Below are positions 45,073 through 53,217 of a DNA stretch of 64,000 nucleotides, in pieces. The stretch is taken from assembly GCF_965219715.1 (NCBI RefSeq), contig NZ_OZ244785.1, positions 2,046,001 through 2,110,000 on the forward strand, in the 5' to 3' direction. The notes beneath the pieces were generated by a model. That model did not search any database. It was not told where the DNA came from and worked only from the letters and a program-made list of their open reading frames with translations. Within the stretch, counting starts at the first letter, position 1. Every line of letters starts with the position of its first letter. This DNA is from Bacterioplanoides sp965219715. GTDB taxonomy: Bacteria > Pseudomonadota > Gammaproteobacteria > Pseudomonadales > Oceanobacteraceae. Made by a program: the position numbers and the translations under genes.

Positions 45073-46074
45073 CTACCCCTCTGCAACTTTGCTCAAAGGG
45101 TTCAAAGTGACCGCATCCAGTAAATGGTCTGGCGAAAGGTGTGCATAGCGCATTGTCATCGTTAGAGACGAATGACCCAGTATCTTTTGAAGAGTTAAAA
45201 TATTGCCGCCATTCATTACGAAATGGCTTGCAAAAGTATGGCGTAAAACATGCGCGGCCTGCCCTTTCGGCAATTCTATTTCCGAACGATCTAGCGCTCT
45301 TGAGAATGCACTTCGTGAAAAGGTAAATTCTTTATGTTCACTAAGATGACTATGAAGGCGTGAAAACAAACCATCGGATATAGGCACACTACGGCTTTTA
45401 CCTGACTTAGTTCCATGAAAACTCACTTTTCCGTCACGCACATGACGAAGTTTTAATGACTCTGCCTCTCCCCACCTAGCCCCCGTCGATAAACATATTT
45501 CTGTAAGGAGCTTTACATGTGGGTTGTCCGAGCCATCAAGCACATCTAATAAGTGCCGTATTTGGTCATGCGTCAACCAAGCCAGCTCTTGTTCGTCTAT
45601 CCGAATAGCATCGACACCAGCTATGGGATTTGGATACTCAATCTCCCCAACCTTCACCAATTGATTAAAAACAGCTTTCAGATACCCAAGCTCGTTGTTT
45701 AGCGTCTTTTCAGACGTACCACCTTCCAGCCTACTGGCGCGATAGTCAGCAAAAGAAGCAGGTCTCATTTCTACTGCAACAGGGTCATTGAGTGAGTCAC
45801 AAATATATCCAAGGTATCGCCTCCTTTTTGGCCCATCTTTCAGATAAATGCCTTTAATTTGCCACCACAGCTCTATTAAATCCGACAAATGACGACTGTC
45901 TTTGCGCCTGCCACCATTCCACTCTTGACCACCTGAAACCTTTGATAAAACCAGTTTTTCGTATCGATTCGCCTCAGCTTTTGTGTCAAATAACTTCCGA
46001 ATACGTCTACCACCAACACCATTTGGCCGCAGATCGACAACCCAACGGCTATCATCTGTTTTTCTGACAGCCAT
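45073..46074 (-). CDS. Phage tyrosine integrase of the inovirus
   Basis: A 333-residue XerC/lambda-type recombinase for integration behind ssrA. The N-terminal DNA-binding part holds WVVDLRPNGVGGRRIRK and a SAM-like core-binding domain follows. Catalytic residues: Arg in STGARWGEAESLKLRH, Lys in HGTKSGKSR, HxxR in HVLRHTFASH, His in ILGHSSLTM and Tyr in TMRYAHLS. Its stop lies 82 bases from the att core. It overlaps the repressor gene by one base. A closely related but truncated copy is found at 55243-55757. Confidence 0.93.
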   Translation of the reverse strand: MAVRKTDDSRWVVDLRPNGVGGRRIRKLFDTKAEANRYEKLVLSKVSGGQEWNGGRRKDSRHLSDLIELWWQIKGIYLKDGPKRRRYLGYICDSLNDPVAVEMRPASFADYRASRLEGGTSEKTLNNELGYLKAVFNQLVKVGEIEYPNPIAGVDAIRIDEQELAWLTHDQIRHLLDVLDGSDNPHVKLLTEICLSTGARWGEAESLKLRHVRDGKVSFHGTKSGKSRSVPISDGLFSRLHSHLSEHKEFTFSRSAFSRALDRSEIELPKGQAAHVLRHTFASHFVMNGGNILTLQKILGHSSLTMTMRYAHLSPDHLLDAVTLNPLSKVAEG

Positions 46075-46793
46075 TATTTAAAATCCGGCCAGACATATTT
46101 GGGTTCATAGTCTTCCCCTTGGTGTCTCCACGCGGAGAAATTGTGATAAATCTTTCTCAAAACTGCCGACTCTCCGATATCTGGCGTATACAACTTTTGT
46201 TCACTGATTTCACTCTTCTCAAACATCAAATCAATGGACTTATCCTCTACGACCTTTAGCTCACTGGTTCTTACTAGATCACTTCGCCCGACATGTGAAA
46301 GATACCCTGCAAACCGTTTAAGCCCATTTCTTCCTGACCCTTGATCTGGCCAAGTCATGTCATCATCAACAATCAAAGCCTGCCTGAGCATTGGTAGAGG
46401 CTCCGTTTTAAGAAGAATCAGACACCCCATTCTCGAAGCATCAGAGATACTTTGAACAAACAAAACCTTTTCAAACCAATCAGGGCTAACCATGAAATTT
46501 GTTTCTTCTGGCCTTGGGCGGCATAAGCGATCACAGATCCTTATAACTTTGAACTCATCCATCAACGGCTTCACTTGAGAAGGCGGCTCCACCGAATCAG
46601 TCAATAACCACAGGGCATACATTGGCCATCGCTTCGCTACTTTAAGTAAGACATCCCCCCCAGGAGTCTTCCCCTTATTTTCAATCCCTTCGATTGTTCT
46701 TGCAGAAACGCCTATTTCGTCAGCAAAAGCCTGACGACTCATACCGTTCGAATCCCTTATCAATCGAATTTTTTCCGGCAAAAGATTTGACAT
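46074..46793 (-). CDS. CI-like phage repressor
   Basis: A 239-residue helix-turn-helix regulator. The HTH covers about residues 5-55 (IRLIRDSNGMSRQAFADEIG, VSARTIEGIENKGKTPGG). The C-terminal part has no recognisable LexA-type Ser/Lys protease site, so induction may work in another way. It is divergent from the Cox-like gene, with a palindromic operator between them, the layout of a lysogeny switch. Confidence 0.82.
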   Translation of the reverse strand: MSNLLPEKIRLIRDSNGMSRQAFADEIGVSARTIEGIENKGKTPGGDVLLKVAKRWPMYALWLLTDSVEPPSQVKPLMDEFKVIRICDRLCRPRPEETNFMVSPDWFEKVLFVQSISDASRMGCLILLKTEPLPMLRQALIVDDDMTWPDQGSGRNGLKRFAGYLSHVGRSDLVRTSELKVVEDKSIDLMFEKSEISEQKLYTPDIGESAVLRKIYHNFSAWRHQGEDYEPKYVWPDFK

Positions 46794-46822
46794 AAAGAAA
46801 ATACTCCTTTAAAACTCACACC

Positions 46823-46838
46823 TACTCCTTTGGGAGTA
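46823..46838. promoter_or_regulatory. Palindromic operator between repressor and cox-like gene
   Basis: TACTCC-TTTG-GGAGTA is a perfect inverted repeat. A further half-site (ATACTCC) stands at 46801. The place fits a repressor binding site controlling both divergent promoters. Confidence 0.65.
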
Positions 46839-46878
46839 AAGATATACATAACCAATCTCAGTCTATCAGGATTTTTGT

Positions 46879-47091
46879 ATGCATGAGGCAAAGCTAGTTT
46901 CTCACGCTCCGGCGGTTCAACCGCTCGGCCCTCTTGTGACACGATTTTTGTTTGCTCAAATGTCTGGCCTTACTCCTGATCACGTTCGCGGAATGATCGA
47001 CAGAGGTTTACTTCCCACAGTCAAACTGGGTCGCCAACGTCTTATTAATCTTGCGCTTCTAACTCAGCAATGTCTTGAGGAGGAGTTCTAA
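46879..47091 (+). CDS. Cox-like phage regulatory/excisionase protein
   Basis: A 70-residue winged-helix protein: FLFAQMSGLTPDHVRGMIDR, then GLLPTVKLGRQRLINLALL. This is the pattern of P2 Cox-type and inovirus regulatory proteins, which repress the lysogenic promoter and aid excision. It is the first gene of the rightward lytic operon. Its stop overlaps the next small start as TAATG. Confidence 0.8.
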   Translation: MHEAKLVSHAPAVQPLGPLVTRFLFAQMSGLTPDHVRGMIDRGLLPTVKLGRQRLINLALLTQQCLEEEF

Positions 47092-47177
47092 TGCACTCAT
47101 TAGCAATAAGCCGCGCTAGCGGCGTGTCCACACACTTTAATAGTGGACTCTTGTCCCATATTGGGAATAACGCATGA
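47091..47177 (+). CDS. Translationally coupled 28-residue peptide
   Basis: A short frame begins in the TAATG overlap with the cox-like stop, has a strong GAGGAGGAG ribosome-binding site, and ends in an ATGA overlap with the replication gene. It starts MHSLAISRASGVSTHFN. Its role may be only to couple translation through to the replication initiator, or it may be a real micropeptide. No family is recognised. Confidence 0.55.
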   Translation: MHSLAISRASGVSTHFNSGLLSHIGNNA

Positions 47178-48415
47178 TTGATCGCCTTGTCATTCATATC
47201 CCATTTCAGGATAAGTTCGTCGTCAATGGCGATTCCGACGACACTGGAATTATGGATGTTGCACATCTCTTAAATACAGAAGCAACAATCGGCGGCCGTA
47301 ACGTCAATAGAACCTCCTCAGGAGAAGTCAAAGTCGAAGACCTCTATCACCCATACGAGTCAATCCCCTCGTGGGCGTCAGGTATGGCCGTGAAGTCTTT
47401 TACCCGCCCAGTAAATGCATGGCCTTATGTGGAGCTGAAGGCAAGTCCTGCAAAGTTACTTCAAGGCCACAATGTCTATGGCACAGAAGATTATAAAAAA
47501 TGTCTTTTTGAGATGCTGGGGCTTCTTGCAGTCTCTTTTCCCAAATTGAATCAAATGCTCAATGTTGAGTCGGGACATATCTCAAGTTTTGACGTTACTT
47601 ATTCGGTAAAAGCACCAACCCAACAAATCGCCGATCACTTCATAAAATACTGTTCGTCTCTGAGATCCGGGCAAACTAAATCACGAGAGCAGTATCCGAC
47701 CACGGTTTATTTTGGAAAAAGAGATTCGCGACATAAAAAATTAAAAATTTATCTCAAACATTACGAGCTGAAAAATTACGTATCAGAGCTCAAGAAGAAA
47801 AATTCAGATGGAAGCTACGATGAAGCCATAAAAATAAATTCATCGAATGATTTACTGGATTACACACTCGGTTTAATTAGATTTGAAGCCACAATAAAGA
47901 AGCGCTGGTTAATGGAAAGAGCAATACCAGTCGGAGTTTTCAAATTAGGGAAATATGCAAAGTCTTATTTTGAAGAAAACAAAAGATCTATCTGGAAGCA
48001 AATACATGAAGATGCCTTCCGAGATTTATTTAAAACATTCGAAGGTGGACAGATCATGGATTATTCGGACGAACACGTTCTTGATTTACTAAAATCAAAA
48101 CATTCAAAAATCAATAAAAATGGCTCTCTCAATCACTCTGTAGCTCTACGTGCATTCCGGTTTTACCGATCCATTGCAAGCGAGGGGTATGACGAGATAC
48201 ATGCAACAACACCAAGTAGCACTTTTTATAGACAAATAGGCCATTTAAAGAAAGCTGGAATTCCTCTGGCCAACTTACAGAACTTACACAAGATCAAGTC
48301 AAACGTAGTCCCGGTCATTCAATTGATCAAAATGGATTATGGAAAACAGCACCCTGCTACTTACCAAGAACCGGAGTCTGGCTTGAGCCGCCCGAAACTT
48401 TCATTAGTTAGCTAA
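47174..48415 (+). CDS. Phage replication initiation protein (gpII/RstA-like)
   Basis: A 413-residue initiator that would nick the double-stranded form at the plus-strand origin to start rolling-circle replication. Segments typical of the inovirus family are MIDRLVIHIPFQDKFV at the N-terminus, WPYVELKASPAKLLQGHNVYG, ISSFDVTYSVKAPTQQ and LIRFEATIKKRWL. The gene overlaps the small upstream frame (ATGA) and is followed after 15 bases by the ssDNA-binding gene. The candidate origin is at 52283-52370. Confidence 0.87.
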   Translation: MIDRLVIHIPFQDKFVVNGDSDDTGIMDVAHLLNTEATIGGRNVNRTSSGEVKVEDLYHPYESIPSWASGMAVKSFTRPVNAWPYVELKASPAKLLQGHNVYGTEDYKKCLFEMLGLLAVSFPKLNQMLNVESGHISSFDVTYSVKAPTQQIADHFIKYCSSLRSGQTKSREQYPTTVYFGKRDSRHKKLKIYLKHYELKNYVSELKKKNSDGSYDEAIKINSSNDLLDYTLGLIRFEATIKKRWLMERAIPVGVFKLGKYAKSYFEENKRSIWKQIHEDAFRDLFKTFEGGQIMDYSDEHVLDLLKSKHSKINKNGSLNHSVALRAFRFYRSIASEGYDEIHATTPSSTFYRQIGHLKKAGIPLANLQNLHKIKSNVVPVIQLIKMDYGKQHPATYQEPESGLSRPKLSLVS

Positions 48416-48430
48416 TAAACGGAGATAGTT

Positions 48431-48706
48431 ATGTTAAAAATATCAATCATTGAAGGCCATCACTTAGTCCAACAACGCCAAACAAAAAACGGTGTTCGCT
48501 ACTACCAAGAGGCATATGCACATTTAGGCGGGGCTTTCCCTCAGCAAATAGAAATTCCTATTAAGTCACCAACAGAAGGAAAGCCTATCGGCGATTACGA
48601 TCTTGACATTTCAACGTTCCAAGTTGGTCGTTTTAAAAATCTGGAATTGAATCCGTTTGAATTAAAGCTGATTCCAGCAGCAAAAAATGTTGCAAAGGCA
48701 AGCTAA
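48431..48706 (+). CDS. Single-stranded DNA-binding protein (gpV/RstB-like)
   Basis: A 91-residue small beta-barrel protein directly after the replication gene, the usual site of the inovirus ssDNA-binding protein that coats progeny strands before assembly. Sequence clues are HHLVQQRQTKNGVRYYQEAY and a C-terminal LELNPFELKLIPAAKN. Assignment rests on order, size and pattern. Confidence 0.78.
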   Translation: MLKISIIEGHHLVQQRQTKNGVRYYQEAYAHLGGAFPQQIEIPIKSPTEGKPIGDYDLDISTFQVGRFKNLELNPFELKLIPAAKNVAKAS

Positions 48707-48709
48707 TAA

Positions 48710-48931
48710 ATGGCTTACCAAATCGTATGCAATGGTGCTGTTAATTTAGCGAGCAATGGCACCGCACGTTGTCCTTCGGGGTGGTTGGTTCAACAATCAA
48801 CAGCTCCGTTTGACATTAGCCAAATCAACCCAGAGGTTGCAACGGCTATGTTTGGGGCAGGTTTTGCCCTATTTATTGTTCCCTGGACATCCGCCTGGGG
48901 AATATCACAAATGTTTAAATTATTGAGGTAA
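48710..48931 (+). CDS. Small membrane protein, probable minor coat component
   Basis: A 73-residue protein with one Cys pair (QIVCNGAVN and ARCPSGWLVQ) and a C-terminal membrane segment (TAMFGAGFALFIVPWTSAWG). It starts three bases after the preceding stop and is followed five bases later by the major coat gene. This place in inoviruses is held by small coat-associated proteins. Confidence 0.7.
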   Translation: MAYQIVCNGAVNLASNGTARCPSGWLVQQSTAPFDISQINPEVATAMFGAGFALFIVPWTSAWGISQMFKLLR

Positions 48932-48936
48932 TAACT

Positions 48937-49083
48937 ATGGATGCAGCAACTGTAGCAACCATCACTAGCGCTGTTGATTTCAGCACTATTCAAACTGGCA
49001 TTGGTACCGTCGCAGCAGCGGTTGGTCTCATTTATGTCGCAACACGTGGTGCTCGAATGCTTCTCGGCATGGTTCGTAGCTAA
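48937..49083 (+). CDS. Major coat protein (pVIII-like), 48 residues
   Basis: The reading frame encodes a 48-residue protein with the three-part plan of filamentous phage coat proteins: an acidic N-terminus (MDAATVATITSAVDFSTIQ), a hydrophobic core (GTVAAAVGLIYVA) and a basic C-terminus (TRGARMLLGMVRS). No cleavable signal peptide is visible. GAGGTAATAACT precedes the ATG. A strong terminator follows within 20 bases, as expected for the most abundant product. It is too short for usual gene-length cut-offs and easily missed. Confidence 0.85.
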   Translation: MDAATVATITSAVDFSTIQTGIGTVAAAVGLIYVATRGARMLLGMVRS

Positions 49084-49098
49084 TACGAGCAACTTCAC

Positions 49099-49125
49099 GG
49101 GGGCTAAATGCCCCCAATTTTTTAT
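49099..49125 (+). terminator. Central terminator of the inovirus
   Basis: GGGGGC (49099-49104) pairs with GCCCCC (49110-49115), then AATTTTTT. Inoviruses commonly have a terminator after the major coat gene, separating high from low expression. Confidence 0.88.
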
Positions 49126-49142
49126 TAAGGGAATATCCTCAT

Positions 49143-49217
49143 ATGCTTGATCTCTATTACTGGACGTTCTCTATCGCTGGTTTCGCCACATCCTTTTCTT
49201 GCTTTTCAAATTGGTGA
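49143..49217 (+). CDS. 24-residue hydrophobic peptide, possible pVII/pIX-type coat protein
   Basis: The frame begins with ATG at 49143 after AAGGGAATATCCTC and encodes a peptide rich in aromatic and hydrophobic residues (MLDLYYWTFSIAGFATSF at the start). It ends five bases before the start of the adsorption protein. Filamentous phages encode tip proteins of about 30 hydrophobic residues here. Only size, place and composition support this. Confidence 0.5.
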   Translation: MLDLYYWTFSIAGFATSFSCFSNW

Positions 49218-49221
49218 TCGC

Positions 49222-50604
49222 ATGAAAATAGTTTTTCTTATTTTTTTGCTCCTACAAATTAATTACTCTTATAGTAACGAATGCCCACCCATCAAAAACA
49301 CTGAAGAAAACCCTACAGAGCCTCTGCCAAACCCTAATGATTTTTTGTCTGCTAAAGGCGATGGCGTGTATCAATATCAGGGGAATCCAAATCCATCAGA
49401 CGGGTTATATTTGTCTTACTGGAAGGTTGAAAAAGTAACGACTTTAGAGCCTACCATCAATAAATCCAAAGAGGGACTTTCACCAATAACTTGCCGATTA
49501 TTAGAGCCTTATGGTACGGGCACTGAATGCATGTACGGTGATTACCTACTTAAAACTTGCCCCAAATGGTATGAGTTAAATATCACAACAGGGTTATGCG
49601 ACATAACCGACTTAGAAGCCTGTCTTGACGATACTCCCCCAGGTCTTTGTCAAGATGGATTCCCTATTGAGGCTGGAGGTTACACGAACTGTGACCGGCC
49701 AGATTTACGACAGTGTGCTGACGGAAGTTATGTAAGAGCAGATACGGGGATCTGTACTACTGCGTGTAATGATTTCACAAGCTGCTACGATCATGCTTTG
49801 GGTGACTCAAGCTGTGCTGGTGCAAGTTACTTTGAGTTTAATTATACCGACCCTGAAAATTATGATTTCACCTGCACTCAAATTGATCCTGACAGCCCGG
49901 ACCATGCTGGTAACGGTGGCAATGAAGATGGAAACCCATATAACGATCCTAATACTCCATCTCAGGGCGATGGCTCTAGCCCAAGCACCGGCAACATTGA
50001 CCCCCACTCTCTTGCAGATCTAATTGACAAAAAATTATCTGATGACTTCAGCAATGTCGAGAGAGCCGTTCGTGACGATATTGACCAAAGCAAAGTGAAT
50101 ACCGAAACACTTGAAACTGCGATAAATGCAACCAAAAAATCCGTACAGGAAAGCATAAGTTCAGCAGAAAATAATACTAATTCCGTAACGGCCAAAATGG
50201 ACGTCATTGGTGAGAAGCTTGATGCAATCAATGGTTCGCTAAATTCGGGAGCGTGTGACCCTAACTCGCCTGACTATTATCAGTGTTTAAACACACCAAC
50301 AAGCAACCTCCCCAGCCATAGCACAACTGGAGGAGCTGAGACAGTTGAAGCAGCCTTTAAAAATTTTAATACTCGGATAGAGAGTTCAGAAATTGTCAGG
50401 TCATTTTCTTCAGTGAAAAGTCTATTTAATGGTGAAAACTCACAATGCCCAACATTTTCTATGGACTTGCGTGGAACCCCTATCAATAAAGTCTTATCGA
50501 CTCAAATACACTGCGAAATAATGGAGATATTAAAGCCAATCATTAGCTCCGTAATGCTCGTTGTTTACGTCTGGGTTGGTTTTAGAGTCTTTGCGAGTTC
50601 TTAG
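49222..50604 (+). CDS. Adsorption (pIII-like/TspB-like) minor coat protein
   Basis: A 460-residue virion tip protein for host receptor binding. The start at 49222 gives a signal peptide (MKIVFLIFLLLQINYSYS); the longer frame from 49147 begins with TTG and masks it. A Cys-rich N-terminal region (about 20-220) is followed by a Gly/Asn/Pro-rich linker, a long coiled-coil-like stretch (SNVERAVRDDIDQSKVNTE through AKMDVIGEKLDAIN) and a C-terminal membrane anchor (SSVMLVVYVWVGFRVFA). This plan matches inovirus pIII and TspB proteins; the receptor, probably a pilus, is not predictable. Confidence 0.83.
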   Translation: MKIVFLIFLLLQINYSYSNECPPIKNTEENPTEPLPNPNDFLSAKGDGVYQYQGNPNPSDGLYLSYWKVEKVTTLEPTINKSKEGLSPITCRLLEPYGTGTECMYGDYLLKTCPKWYELNITTGLCDITDLEACLDDTPPGLCQDGFPIEAGGYTNCDRPDLRQCADGSYVRADTGICTTACNDFTSCYDHALGDSSCAGASYFEFNYTDPENYDFTCTQIDPDSPDHAGNGGNEDGNPYNDPNTPSQGDGSSPSTGNIDPHSLADLIDKKLSDDFSNVERAVRDDIDQSKVNTETLETAINATKKSVQESISSAENNTNSVTAKMDVIGEKLDAINGSLNSGACDPNSPDYYQCLNTPTSNLPSHSTTGGAETVEAAFKNFNTRIESSEIVRSFSSVKSLFNGENSQCPTFSMDLRGTPINKVLSTQIHCEIMEILKPIISSVMLVVYVWVGFRVFASS

Positions 50605-50606
50605 TT

Positions 50607-50900
50607 ATGAGTGAAACAACAAACAATTGTAACTGGTATGATCCATCATGTTCTCTTGAGTGGATTAGAGATGAATTACAAGCATTTGGCGTATGGGTTT
50701 TAGACTCTACCCTCAGTGCAGCCGCAGGTATCTTTGAATCTATACCGGCACCAGAGTTTTTAACCAGTGCAGAGGCTTACAGCATTCCCCCATCAGTTAG
50801 CTGGGCGGCAAGTGCCTTTCAGTTAGATATAGGCGCTGGAATTATCGTATCAGCTTATATCGCACGATTTATATTACGCCGTATTCCAATCATTGGGTGA
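50607..50900 (+). CDS. DUF2523/pVI-like minor coat protein
   Basis: A 97-residue protein with two hydrophobic segments (FGVWVLDSTLSAAAGIF and LDIGAGIIVSAYIARFIL) ending in a basic tail. It lies two bases after the adsorption gene and three before zot, the usual place of the pVI-type protein that closes the virion end and helps release. Confidence 0.8.
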   Translation: MSETTNNCNWYDPSCSLEWIRDELQAFGVWVLDSTLSAAAGIFESIPAPEFLTSAEAYSIPPSVSWAASAFQLDIGAGIIVSAYIARFILRRIPIIG

Positions 50901-50903
50901 CAC

Positions 50904-52022
50904 ATGACAATTGCTGCATATACAGGCCTACCGGGTCATGGCAAGAGCTACGGAGTGGTTGAAAATGTTATCAAGCCAGCTCTTAAAGATAAGCGTGAAG
51001 TCTTTACCAATATTCCAATGCAATCAGAAGAGTGCATTAAGCAATTCGGAATGACGGTCACACCTTTCAGAACTGAAGACATTATTGAAAACCCGAACTG
51101 GTGGTCTGAAGTATTCAGCCCTGGTGCTGTCATTGTTATCGATGAACTTTGGCGTCTGTGGCCTTCAGGTCTCAACGCTAAAAATGCTCGGGATCAAGAT
51201 AAAGCATTCTTAGCAGAACACCGACACCTAGTTGGAGAAAATGGACGCTCGACAGAAGTTATTTTCGTTACTCAAGATTTGAGCCAGATAGCAAACTTTG
51301 CGCGCTCATTAGTTGAAACGACCTTTCGTGTTACTAAGTTGTCTAAAGTTGGCATGAATAAACGTTTTCGTGTTGACGTTTATTTTGGCCCCGTTACTGG
51401 TGTTTCTCCGCCCATTTCAAAAAGAGATAGGGAGATACACGGATCTTTTAAAAAGAGCACCTATGCGCTTTATCAGAGCCATACTAAAAGTGTGACTGGC
51501 GAAGCTGGTAATGAGACTCGCATTGACAATCGTTTTAACGCACTCGGTGGTTTAAAGATAAAACTGGGGTTCGCTGTTTTTTTTGGCTGCTTAGTTGCTC
51601 TCTATTTTGGTGCGGGGAGCTTATCCTCATATTACGGTGGCGGTACAGAAGACCTTGCTGCAAACGAACAGGCTGATCCTGTATCTACTCACCAGAAGAG
51701 GCCTCAGGAGGTTATAGCAGCTACACCAAGGAAGCCATCTGTTGAGTTCTTAGCCAGAGCTGACTCGATCTCAATTTCATTCAACAATGGCAGATATCCA
51801 AGAATTGAATATCAATTTCAAGTTGAGTTCGATGATATGAAAACTGTTCTGACCAGCACTGAACTTGCTCGGTTACAGTATGCCCTTACTCCTATCAATC
51901 AGTGCCTTGTTAAAATCGAGGGAGCAGATTGGATAGGTTTTGCCATGTGTAAGCCAGATGAACGTAAGCAAGGCTGGATCGAAGGAATGGTTACAAGCAC
52001 TGCTCAAACAGAGCCAATGTAG
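50904..52022 (+). CDS. zot: Zot/pI-type assembly ATPase
   Basis: A 372-residue inner-membrane ATPase that drives filamentous phage extrusion. Walker A is GLPGHGKS at residues 8-15 and Walker B is VIVIDELWRLWP near residue 80. One membrane segment (LGFAVFFGCLVALYFGAG, about 220-240) leads to a periplasmic C-terminus with two Cys (NQCLVKIEG and FAMCKPDE). No separate secretin gene is seen in the prophage, so a host secretin is probably used for exit. Confidence 0.93.
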   Translation: MTIAAYTGLPGHGKSYGVVENVIKPALKDKREVFTNIPMQSEECIKQFGMTVTPFRTEDIIENPNWWSEVFSPGAVIVIDELWRLWPSGLNAKNARDQDKAFLAEHRHLVGENGRSTEVIFVTQDLSQIANFARSLVETTFRVTKLSKVGMNKRFRVDVYFGPVTGVSPPISKRDREIHGSFKKSTYALYQSHTKSVTGEAGNETRIDNRFNALGGLKIKLGFAVFFGCLVALYFGAGSLSSYYGGGTEDLAANEQADPVSTHQKRPQEVIAATPRKPSVEFLARADSISISFNNGRYPRIEYQFQVEFDDMKTVLTSTELARLQYALTPINQCLVKIEGADWIGFAMCKPDERKQGWIEGMVTSTAQTEPM

Positions 52023-52060
52023 AAAGCAATGAGCGTAGCGAATAGCGTCTACATGGCGCT

Positions 52061-52230
52061 GTTTCTCATGCGAAACTTCTCACTCACCAAGTATTACAAG
52101 TATCTGTTTCGCACGCGAAACCCACCTTACCTAAACTCACCTCTTTATCGTTGTATTCCAGTTTCTCATGCGAAACTTGCTTTCAGGTAGCCAGAAGCTA
52201 TCCATATGCCGCTTGTTTCGCACGCGAAAC
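52061..52230. repeat. Four 16-bp palindromes after zot
   Basis: GTTTCTCATGCGAAAC stands at 52061-52076 and 52161-52176; GTTTCGCACGCGAAAC at 52106-52121 and 52215-52230. The two forms alternate with start-to-start distances of 45, 55 and 54 bases. A fifth copy, GTTTCGCGTGCGAAAC, is retained at 55907-55922 in element 3. In single-stranded phage DNA these would fold into hairpins, so packaging signal, minus-strand origin or a regulator array are possible roles. Confidence 0.8.
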
Positions 52231-52282
52231 ATTGAACACTTACTCCCTGATTAACCAGCCAAGCGGCGATTGAGCGCCTACC

Positions 52283-52370
52283 GGGGGCGGAGCTTGCTCC
52301 GGTATGGGGGTGGTAACGCCCCATGATTGCCAAACTCGGTTTTCACGTTATTATTTGGCCTGTCATTTAT
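52283..52370. other. Candidate plus-strand origin block
   Basis: The block holds a hairpin CGGAGC-TT-GCTCCG (52288-52302), then GGGG-TGGTAACG-CCCC, in the intergenic region after zot. An 87-base copy with few changes is retained at 55758-55844 in the deletion derivative, while nearly all phage genes were lost there. Retention by a defective element is what one expects of a replication origin or packaging region. Confidence 0.55.
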
Positions 52371-52382
52371 AAGGATATGTGT

Positions 52383-52652
52383 ATGTCTGAGAACGTTAAA
52401 ACTGTCTTCATTCCTTCTTCTCAAGAGTCAAAGTCAGGAATGTTTGGTAAAGAGAAGCCCACAGATGAAGTTGATGGAGCTGCATTAGCCCGTCAAATTG
52501 AAACTGTATGTAACGGTTTGGTTGATTCAGGCTATCAAATCACTCAGGTGATGCCAGTCACCTCTGGTGGCAACAATTACAAGAATGGTGTTGGATACGG
52601 CTATGGGTATGGATATACATCCGGAGTTATAGTGATCGCATCAATTGTTTGA
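52383..52652 (+). CDS. Small inovirus protein with Gly-Tyr tail
   Basis: An 89-residue protein of unknown function. It starts MSENVKTVFIPSSQESKSG and ends in a Gly/Tyr repeat and hydrophobic tail (GYGYGYGYTSGVIVIA). I chose the ATG at 52383 because AAGGA lies seven bases upstream; an earlier ATG at 52323 lies in the candidate origin block. The end of a related gene survives at 55845-55893 in element 3, so the gene is a regular part of this phage group. Confidence 0.7.
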   Translation: MSENVKTVFIPSSQESKSGMFGKEKPTDEVDGAALARQIETVCNGLVDSGYQITQVMPVTSGGNNYKNGVGYGYGYGYTSGVIVIASIV

Positions 52653-52672
52653 TGATATCTGCAAAACCATTG

Positions 52673-52696
52673 ACTAGTAGTTCTAGTAATACTAGT
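52673..52696. promoter_or_regulatory. Overlapping CTAG palindromes before the HTH gene
   Basis: ACTAGTAGTTCTAGT (52673-52687) and CTAGTAATACTAG (52683-52695) overlap, about 40 bases before the HTH gene. The second is identical to the palindrome at 43449-43461. The likely reader is the HTH protein itself. Confidence 0.55.
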
Positions 52697-52734
52697 ATCC
52701 TGTTTCCAAATTAAGAACCTAGAGGAAACAACTA

Positions 52735-53079
52735 ATGGCATTAGTTCCAAAACAAACATCTCTACCGTCAACAGGTTTGACGGCGAATGAAGAAAGTATT
52801 CTCGATCCTAATAATGTATCTGTCTCAATTCGTAATGGTAAGAGGACAGTCGAAGGATATGACGACCAAGGCCGCAAGGTTACGATGACTACTCATATCG
52901 GCCAGTCTGAACGATCAACTGGTTTCCGCAGGCAAAGTATGACCGTATGCGATCAGCTTTCAATTGAAGAAAGAAAAAAGGTTGCTAGGCAGCTTCGTGA
53001 TGAAGGCATGACTCAGGATCAGATTGCAAGCCAGCTTGGCGTTTCTCAAAAAACGGTATCTAATGATCTGAAACCTTGA
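52735..53079 (+). CDS. Small helix-turn-helix protein
   Basis: A 114-residue DNA-binding protein. The C-terminal HTH reads LSIEERKKVARQLRDEGMTQ, DQIASQLGVSQKTVSNDLK. The N-terminal part (TANEESILDPNNVSVSIRNG, KRTVEGYDDQGRK) is unassigned. AGAGGAAACAACT precedes the ATG. It is the last gene of element 2, with palindromes just upstream that may be its operator. Confidence 0.8.
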   Translation: MALVPKQTSLPSTGLTANEESILDPNNVSVSIRNGKRTVEGYDDQGRKVTMTTHIGQSERSTGFRRQSMTVCDQLSIEERKKVARQLRDEGMTQDQIASQLGVSQKTVSNDLKP

Positions 53080-53109
53080 TCCAAGCTGATTAGTCTAAGG
53101 AGATGTTAC

Positions 53110-53126
53110 GTCCATATAGTGTCCAT
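53110..53126. repeat. Right arm sites of element 2
   Basis: GTCCAT at 53110-53115 and 53121-53126 with an 11-base period, matching the left pair at 45047-45063. Confidence 0.65.
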
Positions 53127-53217
53127 ATCATTGTGTTTGAGTGTGGCTCTCTGTGGTTCAACCTATTGAAAAATAAGGACTTTAACCACATACAGCCACA
53201 TACAAACACATAGACAC

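Noticed and set aside
46760..46942. 60-codon frame across the repressor/cox-like promoter region
   Set aside because: It overlaps both true genes and the operator, and has no family features.
50904..52022. Zot as a virulence toxin
   Set aside because: Motifs and context are those of the phage assembly ATPase; no toxin function can be inferred.
52061..52230. CRISPR array
   Set aside because: The repeats are palindromic, of two alternating types, only 16 bp long, and there are no cas genes or spacer-like regularity.
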